Origin: Homalodisca vitripennis | Taxonomy: Eukaryota; Arthropoda; Insecta; Hemiptera; Cicadellidae | Direction: 5' to 3' | Length of the DNA stretch: 64,000 bases | Assembly: GCF_021130785.1 (NCBI RefSeq) | Contig: NW_025778020.1 | Span: forward strand, 44,921 to 108,920 | Shown here: one piece after another, positions 23,831 to 38,768 of the stretch | Layout of the letters: each line of letters opens with the position of its first letter | How positions within the stretch are numbered: position 1 is the stretch's first letter | Program-made: the position numbers and the translations under genes | Notes under the pieces: model-generated | Seen by the model: the letters and a program-made list of their open reading frames with translations, nothing else | Told to the model about the DNA's origin: nothing | The model's database searches: none

Positions 23831-25640
23831 GCCTATTTTAGAGGGTGTTGTGTGCTGAACGTAATAACTCTGTCCCTATCTACTTTTGAAGCTTCACTAA
23901 CGCTCAGCCAACTCCCGATGTGGAGGGGGGTTTTTAGTCACTCGTTAACGTATTAATACAAGGTCAATCTGGAACCAGCATGAATCGCACTAATTATAGT
24001 TGCAAGATTTAAACCCCCGAAAATTGACGACAAAGAATTTGCCTTTTAGAGCATTTACCAGACTTACGGAAACATAAACGATATGAAGCTGCTGAACCTT
24101 ATTTGTAGATCCTATCAATAGCTAGTTACAAAACATTTTACATTTAAGCTAGGGCCAACGGTTCGGCCATAATCTAGCCCAAAATGTAAGTTTTTAAGTG
24201 AAATTTTCGACATAATCACGTTTTACGGCTAAACCATGGAAGATAGAGTAAAAAGTCACTGGAACTTTTGTGTAGATCGCATTATTTTGTATTAAAATCA
24301 AATTTTTATTCTGGCCTAGAACTAAGATTTTGTCTGAAATAGAGCCCAGAAAACAAAATTTGTTTTGAGCTACGACCAACCGTTTAGCCGCTATCGAGCC
24401 CGAAAGGTAAATTTTTAGGCGAAAATTTCAAAATATTTTAATGTAATCGCGTTTTGCGGCCGAACCGATGGAGTTAGAGCAAAAGGTCACTGGACCTTTC
24501 TTGTAGTTCACTTCATTCCTGACCATGAATTTTTCGTTAGATCGAAGCTAGCTACAACGGTTCGCCCGATATCGGGCTTCAAAGGAAAGCCTGCAAGGGC
24601 AAAACAGAGGTCCGTTCGGGAATTTTTTTGAGGGGTTCAAAAGTAAAAAAATCTGGTTTTCAGACTTTTCCCGGAGGTTTGAAGATAGGTGCGACGTGCG
24701 TGCAAAATTTCACGTATCCAGCACTTCTGGAACTATGTTAGAATTAGTATGATTATATGTCAGTGAGTCAGTGAGTTACACATGCGGCTGTATATATATG
24801 GGATGTATAGTATATTAGATAACCGTTAGAGATACAAGAAAAAGTGAATGGACCTTTCTTGTCGAAAATTTGATTTTTTTCTTTCGATTATGCCATCAGA
24901 TTTAAGCTACGACCTATAATTTAGGCAGTACAGAGCTTAGGACAAAAGGCTGCACTGGGTAGTTTAAAAATATCACGTAAAACTTAAAAAATCAATACTT
25001 TAAAACGCGTTATGCAGCCAAACCGTTGAGGATAGGGCAAAATGTTACTGAACATTTTTTGTAGATCACGCAATTTCTTAAATCCTTTTAAAAATTTGTT
25101 TTGAGCTACGACCAACCGTTTAGCCGCTATCGAGCCCGAAAGGTAAATTTTTAGGCGAAAATTTCCAAATATGTTCACTTAATCACGTTTTGCGGCCAAA
25201 CCAATGGAGATAGAGTAAAGAGTTACTGGCACATTTTTGTAGATTACCTCATTTCCTAACTCCAACGTCTGTCTTATTTCGACCTCCGTCCAATGGTTTC
25301 GCCGCTATCGAGCCCGAAAACAAAAGTTTCACGTAAAAATTACAAAACAATTGCACATAATCACGTTTTTCGGCCGAACCACTGGAGATAGAGCAAAAAG
25401 TTACTGGACCTTTTCTGTAGATCGCGCAATTTGCTAATTTGATGGGTCAATCAGATTTGAGCTACGACCTACCGTTCGGCCACTATCAGGCTCGAAACTT
25501 TATTTTAAGCAAAAAAATCTCTAGAATGTCAAACATCCCCGCGTTTTGTCGCTTAACCACACGAGATAGGACAAAAAGTCACTGGACCTTTTTTGTATTT
25601 CACTTCATTCCTGACTAACGATTTTTCGTCAGATTGAAGC
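23440..25640. repeat. diverged tandem repeat, about 178-bp unit
   Basis: A phrase like GATAGAGCAAAAAGTCACTGG recurs with its ACTGG core near 23491, 24258, 24489, 24848, 25047, 25225, 25403 and 25581. The last three spacings are each about 178 bp; earlier ones are irregular through deletion or insertion. Between cores lie GCGGCC(A/G)AACC and GAGCTACGACC(A/T)ACCGTT phrases. The copies are far more diverged than the satellites outside, so this repeat is older. Confidence 0.75.
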
Positions 25641-25891
25641 TAGCTCCAACGGTTCACCCGCTATCAGGCTTACAAGAAATGCCTGCAGGGGTAAAGAATG
25701 CGCGATTTTTGAGGAATTTTTTTGAGGGGTTTAAAAGTAAAAAAGTCCGGTTTTCAGACTTTTCCTCCGGGTCATATTGTGAAAGGTACCTGCGTGCCAA
25801 ATTTCAAGTTTCCAGCACTTCTAGAACTATGTTAGAATTTGTATACATATATCAGTCAGTCAGTTTCACATGCGGCTGTATAGAATATTAG

Positions 25892-26228
25892 ACTCTCTCT
25901 TGTTGTCAACCCTTACAAATCACCCTCGGCTTAATATATATGGCATTATATATGAGAGTTTAGATGAAACTATCCGTTAATGGTTGGATCAAGTTCCACA
26001 GACGAATCACAATCGTTTTATGATTCATACTAGCTACTCTCTCTTGTTGTCAACCCTTATAAATCACCCTCGGCTTAATATATATGGCATTATATATGAG
26101 AGTTTAGATGAAACTATCCGTTAAAGGTTGGATCAAGTTCCGCAGACGAATCACAATCGTTTTATGATTTATACTAGCTACTCTCTCTTGTTGTCAACCC
26201 TTACAAATCACCCTCGGCTTAATATATA
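25892..26228. repeat. 144-bp satellite array, segment 2
   Basis: About 2.3 further copies of the same 144-bp unit as at 22150, in the same orientation and phase. It ends at AATATATA, where the Gypsy LTR begins. Confidence 0.96.
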
Positions 26229-27315
26229 TGTATACCAATTACATGGTATACTTTAAATAAAAATAAAAATTTAATAAATAAAATTTTATTTTAGAATTGT
26301 AAATGGATAGGGAATAAAAAAGTAAATTTATATTGTAATCCAGCGGCAGGCACAACGCGCTTGGAATCTGGTCTAGACCTGACTTGATGGCAGTGAATGC
26401 TAAACAATAGTCTACAGTGGACTCAATCTTTTGTTAGGCGGCGAACCTGCGTTGAGAGTGATTCAAACAGGCCTGCAGGAACAGGAGCGTAGTCGGTGCA
26501 GGCCAAGAAAACACGCTCTGCTCCCTTTTCCGAGTTGAGAAGCGATAGAGTAAAGTCTTTAGTGCGAGTTTAAAAGTAGTGTCGGGCGTAGGATCCGTCG
26601 GTATAGATTATTTTAATACCGAACTCCAAGACCTTCACGACCAAAGAGCTAAGTACTTTTGACTGAATTATTAAATTTTTCTAAATTTGAAATTTGAAAA
26701 TTTAAGAAGTGAATTAATTTGAAATTGGAATTGAAATTTGAAATTAACGATCAAATTCTGTTGAGTGTGGACTAATATATATCTAAATTGTAAAGGAGTT
26801 ATTTATTTAAAGTCAAACGTAAAAATTTAATTGAAATTATAGGGATTCTAGTTAAAATTAAGAGCTGCAGGTGCTGCACCATATCCTGTAGGAACTTGTG
26901 AAAAATTCCTGTTGAGAACTGTTTAGATTTGTTTGAGAATTTTATTTTAAAGAAGTTTATAATTTTTATTTTATTAGTTTAGAGAAGAAGCCTATTTATT
27001 TTATTTCATACAAATTTATTCAAGATTATTATTTTATTTTATATTTTATACACACGTATTTGGAGGACAGTGAGTCCATGTTAAATCGAAAGTGCCTTGC
27101 CTAAGGAAGTAGTAATTTTAAACTATTGTGCAAAACATTTCATTGGTGGAATACAAGGTTAATAATTGAAATTTGGATTGATTTAATAAACCTGAATATT
27201 TCTAAAAAGGTGCAGTTTTAATTTCCACCAGTATCTACTTAAATCTTATGAGTTCGAGAATATTTAAGGTCATCATAATAAAAACAAAAATTTTGTATAT
27301 TAACATTTAGTATAA
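26229..27315 (+). repeat. 5' LTR of Gypsy element A
   Basis: Starts TGTATACCAATT and ends TTTAGTATAA; the ends form a short imperfect inverted repeat (TGTATAC / GTATAA). It matches 33303-34390 nearly base for base. The one difference noticed is CTAAACAATAG here against CTAAAAAAATAG there. The first 100 bases are rich in AATAAA-like sequences. Confidence 0.95.
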
Positions 27316-27437
27316 AAATAAGTGCGCCACTCTGCTTTATTCTGGTGAACCTTAATAAAATTGAACTTAGTGGTTGTAAATTAATAAGTGGCTTGGATAC
27401 TGGAAAATTATAAAGTGTTTAATATTAAACTTTTAAA

Positions 27438-28774
27438 ATGGCACTTAAGGTGGACTTGTTAACCAAGGAGGAATTGGACTATGAAATTAGGTTAAGAGGT
27501 GTGGAAGTGTCTCCTAGTCTTAAAGTGATAGATTTAAGGAAAAAGTTACGGCAGTTAATAAGTCTTGATGTAAATAGTAATTATTTGAACCTGAGTGGAA
27601 AGGTCGCTTTCAAGGAGGAATGGGATAAAATTAAGTTAGAAACCCAAGTATTAGGAAGTAGACTGGAGGAATCCATTGAACAGGGACTAACATTGGACAT
27701 AGTTAGGTGTGAAACAAAAATAAATCATTGGCAGCGCCGACTGACTAACTTAAGTAAATTGTTTAAAATCGAAGAAAAGGATATAGCTAAACATGTTGAA
27801 AACCGGAATAGTATATTAAGTGAATTATTGTTAAAAATAAAAAAACCTAAAAATTGACAAGGAAACATCTGATAACTTGGTGCGCAAGTTATCTGATTCC
27901 AATCTGGAAATAGAAGGTGAGCTGGAAGAGGCTGGTAAACCGGAAGTGAAAGATAAGTCTGGTCTAAATATGAGAGATGATGTGTTTGTTTCGGGACGGC
28001 CACATTTAAGTTATAATAAACTACCGAACCCCATTGAGCGTTATTTGAAGGAGTTAAAAATCTGCGATGGATTAAATGTTCAAGAATTATTAGAATTCTT
28101 TAAAATAATCTTGAAACTTAAAAAGGAAACTAGATGTACGGAAGAGGACATTATGGAGATTGCGATTTCAAATAGTCAGGGAGCTCTTTTGTCGAAACTA
28201 TTGGAAATAAAACAGGACAATGTCACGGTCAAATTAATGCTTGAAATATTATTGAATTATTTCGTGCCATATCATCAGCGTGAACTTTTGAAATTTGAAA
28301 AGGTGCACCGTCCCCAAAGATATAATGAAAGCTTATCCAACTACATTATAGACATTAAGGAATCAGTAGAAGTACTTTGTTGTAATATAAATGAAAGGGA
28401 TGTTGTGGAATTAATTAAGGTGGGAATTAATCCTGAAACCAGAAATAAACTAGTGTTTATGGGAAAATCCGAGCACATATTCCGAACTGGATGAGATGTG
28501 TATAAGGGCGAATAATGTAGGTTATGCTGACAACGTGAGGAAAACAGGGAATAATTTGAATGTGAATAGGAAGTATAATGTACCGGTTAACAGCATCAGG
28601 GCGAGGCAAGAAACAATAATTTGTTATAAATGTAATAGACCTGGTCATTATGCTTATCAGTGCCGGGAGGTAAACAGGAAGCCTGTTGTAAACCAGCGGA
28701 GACCTATTGTAAACCACACTCCAGCTATTAACCCCGAAAATGTAGGTCGTAATGTACAGGAGTCAAAAAACTAG
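27438..28774 (+). pseudogene. gag: gag of element A (frame-broken)
   Basis: Gag builds the virus-like particle and packages element RNA. The ATG at 27438 opens a start (LTKEELDYEIRLRGV) like the SAP-like N-terminus of some insect Gypsy Gags. A capsid-like helical middle follows (about 28015-28480, including NPIERYLKELKI and LLSKLLEIKQDN). Last comes one CCHC zinc knuckle, CYKCNRPGHYAYQC, near 28622-28663. Two single-base frame changes break it: one in an A-run near 27841-27850, one near 28470-28490. The zinc-knuckle frame stops at TAG 28772-28774, directly after a -1 slippery sequence leading into pol. Both breaks may be assembly indels, since the LTRs show the element is young. Confidence 0.85.
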
Positions 28775-28822
28775 TTAGTAGGGAAAGTTCGAACAATGAG
28801 TTAAGGAAGGGCGAACTTTCCC
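28765..28822 (+). promoter_or_regulatory. -1 programmed ribosomal frameshift signal between gag and pol
   Basis: In the gag zinc-knuckle frame the codons read (TC)A AAA AAC TAG, so the slippery heptamer A AAA AAC (28765-28771) sits immediately before the stop. Nine bases later GGGAAAGTTCG (28781-28791) pairs perfectly with CGAACTTTCCC (28812-28822): an 11-bp stem with a 20-nt loop. A -1 slip enters exactly the frame of the protease, which is open from the slip site onward. Heptamer, spacing and stem fit the established retroviral design. Seen in sequence; use in cells is inferred. Confidence 0.88.
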
Positions 28823-31800
28823 GGTTACCTAAAATTGTGTCCAACAAAAATTCACATGAATTATCTGCTAAATTAAATCATACTTGGCAAAAGAAAAATT
28901 CGGAAAATATCAGTTCATTGCCCAGCTTAGAAATAGATTTTGGCAAGAATATATCATTAAATGTATTATTAGATACTGGCAGTAGTATGAATATAATAAG
29001 TGATAGACTGTATAAACTATTATTAGAGAATAAGATTGTAAAGTGTTACCAGTTATCTAACCTGACATGTATGAGTGCTGAAAATAAAAAAATGTCCGTA
29101 ATCGGCAGTGTAAATGTAAAAATTAAAATAGATATGTTCACCTGGAAGGTGGAATTTCTTATAGTGAAGGACTTAGCCCAAAAGGCTATGTTAGGAGCGA
29201 ACTTTATAAAACATTCTGGTTTATTAATAGACTTGAAAAATAATTGTTGTCGATTTGACTTTAATGTAGAGAAGTGTATAAAATTTGTGCAAAGTATTAC
29301 AGTAGCGTGTATGAACACCAATCACACTTATAAAATAGGATGCGAAGAGGCCAGTAATGAAATATTAAAAATTATAAAGGAATTTCCAACGGTATTTACC
29401 GACAAAATTGGTAAAACTCTAGATTATGAGTATAAATTAAAAGTTAAAGATCATGAACCCGTAAAACTTAGACCATGTCCATTGAATCCACCTAAACAAT
29501 TAAAATAAAAAAAAATTATTGACGAATTATTGGAACAGGACATTATTCAACCAAGTGTGAGTCAGTACTCGAGTCCAGCCTTTTTAGTAGGTAAGGAAGA
29601 TGGAAAATCGGAAAGATTAGTAGTTAATTACAAGGAGTTAAACAAGAAGTTGGAAGGAGTGAGTTATCCTATAGGCGACATGCACGAACTATATTACCAT
29701 TTGAAGGGAAACAATTATTACTCAGTAATAGACTTAACCAAAAGTTTTTATCAAATAAGTTTAGCGAAGGAAAGCCAGGAGTTACTACGTTCTCGGTACC
29801 TTTCGGAAGTTACAGCTTTAAACGAATTCCTTTTGGATTATTAATTGGAAGTGGGGTATTGTCGTCATATATGAATAAAATCTTAGGAGAATTGAGATTT
29901 ACTTGCACTCTCGCCTTTTTGGACGATATTATTGAGTATTCGAAGACATTGGAGGAACATTATATGCATTTGAAACAAGTGTTAGAGTGTTTAAAGAAAA
30001 ATAATCTTACTGTGAATCCGGAGAAAGTAAAATTTTGTTATACTGAAATTAAATTTCTGGGACATTTGGTTTCCAAAGACACTATAAGAATGGACCCTGA
30101 CTGTACACGGACGTTATTAGAATCTCCGAGGCCCCGGGACAAGAAAGGTATTGCGAGGTTCATAGGGATGACTAGTTATTTCTCTAAATTTATTCCAAAT
30201 TATGCGGAAATAGCTCATCCACTCAATGAAATGAGGAAGAAGTCGTCCAAATTTGTGTGGGACCAAAAATGTCAGGAATCGTTCGATAAACTGAAACGAG
30301 CGGTTACCCGTCCCCCCGTGTTAGCCATCCCTGACTTCAACAAGGAGTTCACAGTCCAATGCGACGCGAGTGATAAGGCCCTCGGTTCCTGTTTATTACA
30401 GGAAGCGGATAATGGACATTTAAAACCGGTGGCCTATTATTCGAGAAAATTTAATGAAAGTGAGGTGAAACTTACTACCTATCAAAAGGAAGCCTTGGCA
30501 GTTGTCTGTTCAATAAATAAATTCCGTAATTTCCTAGAAATGAGACCATTCAACTTAGTGACCGACAACTCAGCATTGGCTTGGGTATTGTCCCACTTTC
30601 GTAAATTAGGAAAATTAGGGCGCTGGGTGGAGGTTATATTGTCTCTACCATTTAAAATTACGCATGTTAAAGGTAATCAGAACCCAGTAGCGGACTATTT
30701 ATCTAGATTATTTCAAGATAGTGAAGTTGACAACAATGTGTTACATGAACTAGAAAAATTAGTGAATAAGGACAAGATGAACGATAACTCTTTAAAAATG
30801 AACAATGAAACTGTAAATAATAAGGACTTAGTAATAAGAGAGGAAACAGTGTCTATAAATAGTATAAGTACGATGCCTTTTAGCTTTATGGACTTAAAAA
30901 CGCATCAGAAGCAGGATGTAAATATAACTAAAATTATGGAGGGTGTATTGAACTATACCAATAGTGATGTTTACAGTGTGGAAAAAGGGGTGTTATTTTA
31001 TGTGAACAATAAAAACAATTCTAAAAGGATCTATTTACCTGAGCACTTATTCAAGGTCGTATACGAGTATTATCACAACTCATTGTCTGGCTGTCACTTC
31101 GGCATTTTAAAAACACAACAGAAAATAAATGAAAGGTTTTATCACCCTAAACTAAATGATTACGTGAAAAATAATGTAAAATGTTGTGAAGTGTGTTTGA
31201 AAGCAAAAAGTAGCAACTGGAGGGACCAAGGACCTTTGAACAGCAATCTGAGCAGTCGTCCAATGCAGAAGTTATATATGGATATTTATGGGCCATTACC
31301 TGCGTCTTCCAATCGAATGCAATACATCCTGATAGCTGTAGATGACTTCACCAAATATAATTGGATAATGCCACTCAGGAAATGCACCTCAGGTAATGTA
31401 ATTAATGCATTAGAAAATAATATTTTCAAAAATTTTTCTTTGCCTGAAGAATTCGTGACGGATAATGGAACATATTTTGTCAGCGAGGAATTCAAAAATT
31501 ATTTGTTTAATTTGGGCATAAAACAGAGGACCATTATACCTTATACTCCTCAAGGAAATAAAAGTGAAAGGCAAATTCGAAATTTAAATCAAATTCTGAC
31601 AGCTTATTATCATGACTGTAAAAAGAATTGGTACAAGGATTTGTACCATGTGCAAATGGCCCTAAATACTTGTCACAATGAAAGCATAAAGTCGTCTGCA
31701 TTTGAATTGATGTTCAGTTTCAAAGCAAATGATGGTTTGTTACTAAAATGGCAAATTAAAGATATTTGTGATGAAAAATGGAGCAAAGATAAGAATGCAA

Positions 31801-32084
31801 AGATGGTTGAAGCTATTCAAAATTTAAAAAGACAAAATGAGCTGAATTCGAGAAGAAACCGATACAACCGAAATCACAGGCAATTAAAAATGTATGATGT
31901 AGTCTATTGTAGAATTACGAATCAGCGATATAAGCTAGATCTGAAATATGAAGGACCATTCAGAATAATTTCAATTATTAGCTCCAACTCATATGTGGTT
32001 CAAAATTTAAAAGAATTGAATGAATTCCGTAGAATACACTTGCAGGATGTGAAACCCACTGGGGAAAGAAGAATGCATATTTAA
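28775..32084 (+). pseudogene. pol: pol of element A: protease, RT, RNase H, integrase (frame-broken)
   Basis: Pol copies the element RNA into DNA and inserts it. Domains in order: aspartic protease with LLDTGSSMNIIS (DTG at 28972-28980); reverse transcriptase with an FLDD active site at 29916-29927; RNase H (CDASDKALGSCLL, then the TYQKEALAVV glutamate and VTDNS aspartate); integrase zinc domain (HNSLSGCH…CCEVC, about 31075-31195); integrase core (D in MDIYGPLP, D in VTDNGTYF, E in GNKSERQIRN); and a C-terminal GPY/F module (YEGPFRI, about 31945). An in-frame TAA lies at 29506-29508 between protease and RT, and a one-base frame change near 29780 splits RT. From 29859 to 32084 one frame covers late RT to the end. 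It is entered by the -1 frameshift from gag. Whether the two breaks are real is uncertain. Confidence 0.93.
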
Positions 32085-33302
32085 ATATAACAAAAACAAT
32101 ATAATTACCGAGGGGTAAATAATTTGAATTACAAAATAAAAAAAAAAGAACTGATTAAAAATTATGACGAATTAAATTAGTTGTAAGAATGAAGAAAAAC
32201 TATATTGGATGTACGCTGTATGTATGTATGTTTGATTTGAGAAATTTCAGTGACAAGGAAGATTAAATTAAAATATATTGAACAATTGAGGAAATTCTAC
32301 AGCCCTGTTAAATTGTAAATATTAACTTGAATTGTAATGTTGTAAAAATGTATTTTAAACTTGAAGAAACCTCAAGAGGAATAAAAAAGTTTATGATTTA
32401 GATAAAAGGGCACAGGTGAAGTAAACAGTTGCGATAAACTACATGGTTTGGGAGAGGAGGAGTGTATTAAAACAATTCAGTATTTATTTTCTGAATAATG
32501 CACAAATCCGAAACTCATGGTCCGTAATTAATGTTATTAACATGTGTTATTTATGTTTGAATGTAAATTAATAACTAACACGAATGTTGGAATATTAATT
32601 TAAACTTGTTAGTTTGATAAAATTTATGCCAAGGAAGAGGGAAACAGAAGAAAAAAGACTGTTATTTCTATGATAAACAACGGTATAGGTAAAAATAATA
32701 AAATAAGAACTGACACCCCCGTCTGGGGATATGTTTTAATTCTATATGAAGCTGCGTCAACCAGTGAATGGGCGAGCCAACACACACAGCAGTGCAGGGC
32801 AAAGGTTCCATGGACGACCCAACTGATAACAGACCGGACCTGCTATAAACATCCCACAACAACAATCACCGTCTACCTCGTTCGAACCCATTGTGAAGGA
32901 TTATCTGGATGGACTATCTTTATGGTAGGACTTAGAATTGTAAAAAGGTAGGTGGCAATTGGACTCTTAATATTTGCCATAGTTTAGGTCAAGGTTTCTA
33001 TTGGGGAATTTAATTGTTAAGTTTTCAAAAAACAATCTGATAATGTATGGACTCTTTTAAAAAGAATTTATAATAATTAACGCTTGGTTAAAATAACTTG
33101 ACAACTAGTATGCTGCCACTTCTTACAACTATTTATCAAAAATAAATTAAAACAAATATTATAAATAAAAAAAAAAAAGGTTTTGTAGATTTGATGATGC
33201 ATGTTAAGGCTAGGTGGAAATACAATTTCTAAAGGATGTGAGATAAATTTCTTAGATTTAAGTATTAAACTTGGCAGATACCAAGCGCTTTAAGGGGGGG
33301 TG
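32085..33302 (+). other. 3' untranslated region of element A with polypurine tract
   Basis: No env-like frame: the longest frame (32670-32951) has no signal peptide plus membrane anchor pattern and no family likeness. AAGGGGGGG just before the 3' LTR is the polypurine tract that primes plus-strand synthesis in LTR elements. Confidence 0.75.
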
Positions 33303-34390
33303 TGTATACCAATTACATGGTATACTTTAAATAAAAATAAAAATTTAATAAATAAAATTTTATTTTAGAATTGTAAATGGATAGGGAATAAAAAAGTAAA
33401 TTTATATTGTAATCCAGCGGCAGGCACAACGCGCTTGGAATCTGGTCTAGACCTGACTTGATGGCAGTGAATGCTAAAAAAATAGTCTACAGTGGACTCA
33501 ATCTTTTGTTAGGCGGCGAACCTGCGTTGAGAGTGATTCAAACAGGCCTGCAGGAACAGGAGCGTAGTCGGTGCAGGCCAAGAAAACACGCTCTGCTCCC
33601 TTTTCCGAGTTGAGAAGCGATAGAGTAAAGTCTTTAGTGCGAGTTTAAAAGTAGTGTCGGGCGTAGGATCCGTCGGTATAGATTATTTTAATACCGAACT
33701 CCAAGACCTTCACGACCAAAGAGCTAAGTACTTTTGACTGAATTATTAAATTTTTCTAAATTTGAAATTTGAAAATTTAAGAAGTGAATTAATTTGAAAT
33801 TGGAATTGAAATTTGAAATTAACGATCAAATTCTGTTGAGTGTGGACTAATATATATCTAAATTGTAAAGGAGTTATTTATTTAAAGTCAAACGTAAAAA
33901 TTTAATTGAAATTATAGGGATTCTAGTTAAAATTAAGAGCTGCAGGTGCTGCACCATATCCTGTAGGAACTTGTGAAAAATTCCTGTTGAGAACTGTTTA
34001 GATTTGTTTGAGAATTTTATTTTAAAGAAGTTTATAATTTTTATTTTATTAGTTTAGAGAAGAAGCCTATTTATTTTATTTCATACAAATTTATTCAAGA
34101 TTATTATTTTATTTTATATTTTATACACACGTATTTGGAGGACAGTGAGTCCATGTTAAATCGAAAGTGCCTTGCCTAAGGAAGTAGTAATTTTAAACTA
34201 TTGTGCAAAACATTTCATTGGTGGAATACAAGGTTAATAATTGAAATTTGGATTGATTTAATAAACCTGAATATTTCTAAAAAGGTGCAGTTTTAATTTC
34301 CACCAGTATCTACTTAAATCTTATGAGTTCGAGAATATTTAAGGTCATCATAATAAAAACAAAAATTTTGTATATTAACATTTAGTATAA
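33303..34390 (+). repeat. 3' LTR of Gypsy element A
   Basis: 1088-bp direct repeat of 26229-27315, identical apart from a small A-run difference. After TTTAGTATAA the 144-bp satellite resumes (TATGGCATT). Confidence 0.95.
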
Positions 34391-35545
34391 TATGGCATTA
34401 TATATGAGAGTTTAGATGAAACTATCCGTTAAAGGTTGGATCAAGTTCCGCAGACGAATCACAATTGTTTTATGATTTATACTAGCTACTCTCTCTTGTT
34501 GTCAACCCTTACAAATCACCCTCGGCTTAATATATATGGCATTATATATGAGAGTTTAGATGAAACTATCCGTTAATGGTTGGATCAAGTTCCGCAGACG
34601 AATCACAATCGTTTTATGATTTATACTAGCTACTCTCTCTTGTTGTCAACCCTTATAAATCACCCTCGGCTTAATATATATGGCATTATATATGAGAGTT
34701 TAGATGACACTATCCGTTAAAGGTTGGATCAAGTTCCACAGACGAATCACAATCGTTTTATGATTCATACTAGCTACTCTCTCTTGTTGTCAACCCTTAT
34801 AAATCACCCTCGGCTTAATATATATGGCATTATATATGAGAGTTTAGATGAAACTATCCGTTAATGGTTGGATCAAGTTCCACAGACGAATCACAATCGT
34901 TTTATGATTCATACTAGCTACTCTCTCTTGTTGTCAACCCTTATAAATCACCCTCGGCTTAATATATATGGCATTATATATGAGAGTTTAGATGAAACTA
35001 TCCGTTAAAGGTTGGATCAAGTTCCGCAGACGAATCACAATCGTTTTATGATTTATACTAGCTACTCTCTCTTGTTGTCAACCCTTACAAATCACCCTCG
35101 GCTTAATATATATGGCATTATATATGAGAGTTTAGATGACACTATCCGTTAAAGGTTGGATCAAGTTCCGCAGACGAATCACAATCGTTTTATGATTTAT
35201 ACTAGCTACTCTCTCTTGTTGTCAACCCTTATAAATCACCCTCGGCTTAATATATATGGCATTATATATGAGAGTTTAGATGAAACTATCCGTTAATGGT
35301 TGGATCAAGTTCCGCAGACGAATCACAATCGTTTTATGATTTATACTAGCTACTCTCTCTTGTTGTCAACCCTTACAAATCACCCTCGGCTTAATATATA
35401 TGGCATTATATATGAGAGTTTAGATGAAACTATCCGTTAATGGTTGGATCAAGTTCCGCAGACGAATCACAATCGTTTTATGATTTATACTAGCTACTCT
35501 CTCTTGTTGTCAACCCTTATAAATCACCCTCGGCTTAATATAAAT
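34391..35545. repeat. 144-bp satellite array, segment 3
   Basis: Eight more copies of the 144-bp unit, same orientation as segments 1 and 2, ending with a last CTCGGCTTAATATA. Together the three segments make about 16 units. Variants (CACAGACG or CGCAGACG; TTTATAC or TTCATAC; CTTACAAATC or CTTATAAATC) are shuffled among copies. Confidence 0.96.
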
Positions 35546-38314
<2,769 letters not shown>

Positions 38315-38768
38315 CACTATACTAGGATGCGAATATAGAGTAAAGCTCCATTCATTTTCCGCGTAGTGAACTGCTTTTATTTAAAACTCGCATTGAACCA
38401 ACCCACCATGTGTACGGTATAATAAAACTATACTAGGATGCGAATATTGATTAAAGCTCCATTCACTTTCCGCGTAGTGAACTGCTTTTATTTAAAACTC
38501 GCATTGAACCAACCCACCATGTGTACGGTATAATAAAACTATACTAGGATGCGAATATTGATTAAAGCTCCATTCACTTTCCGCGTAGTGAACTGCTTTT
38601 ATTTAAAACTCGCATTGAACCAACCCACCATGTGTACGGTATAATAAAACTATACTAGGATGCGAATATTGAGTAAAGCTCCATTCACTTTCCGCGTAGT
38701 GAACTGCTTTTATTTAAAACTCGCATTGAACCAAGCCACCATGTGTACGGTATAATAAAACTATACTA
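38315..38768. repeat. 111-bp satellite array, segment 1
   Basis: Four units with ACTAGGATGCGAATAT at 38321, 38432, 38543 and 38654 (period 111). The fourth ends with the AAGCCACCATG variant and is cut at TACTA (38764-38768) by a LINE insertion. Confidence 0.97.

Larger units (their letters stand above)
22980..25891. mobile_element. 2.9-kb non-coding insertion flanked by ACTC, family unknown
   Basis: This block interrupts a 144-bp satellite unit. ACTC is present on both sides (22976-22979 and 25892-25895) and only once in intact units, which fits a 4-bp target-site duplication. The left end is GC-rich with two hairpins: GCCTTCGGC and CTGGGGGCTACGCCCCCAG. The right end is AT-rich, ending CGGCTGTATAGAATATTAG. 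There are no terminal inverted repeats, no LTRs and no coding region of note. Inside are G-run blocks (23080-23830) and a diverged 178-bp repeat (from about 23440). A near-copy of the right end lies inside at about 24619-24816, so the block may be two related elements joined. A Helitron was considered: the hairpin end fits loosely, but the 4-bp duplication does not. Confidence 0.6.
26229..34390 (+). mobile_element. complete Ty3/Gypsy LTR retrotransposon (element A)
   Basis: The 8.16-kb element sits inside the 144-bp satellite. It has two direct LTRs of 1087 and 1088 bp, gag, and a pol with protease, reverse transcriptase, RNase H and integrase in Gypsy order (integrase after RT/RNase H). A polypurine tract AAGGGGGGG (about 33293-33301) lies next to the 3' LTR. 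The LTRs are almost identical, so insertion was recent. The target duplication is blurred because the target is a TATATA run. No env-like frame lies between pol and the 3' LTR. The frames have several single-base breaks, described under gag and pol. Confidence 0.95.

Noticed and set aside
22980..25891. Helitron identity for the unknown insertion
   Set aside because: A hairpin end and TC-like start can be read on the minus strand, but the flanks show a 4-bp ACTC duplication rather than a clean A/T insertion, and no helicase is present.
27343..27360. Primer-binding site of Gypsy element A (TGGTGAACC)
   Set aside because: It lies 28 nt from the LTR end and matches no tRNA 3' end I can name; left unassigned.
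32085..33302. An env gene in Gypsy element A
   Set aside because: No frame with signal peptide, ectodomain and membrane anchor; the 93-residue frame has no likeness to one.
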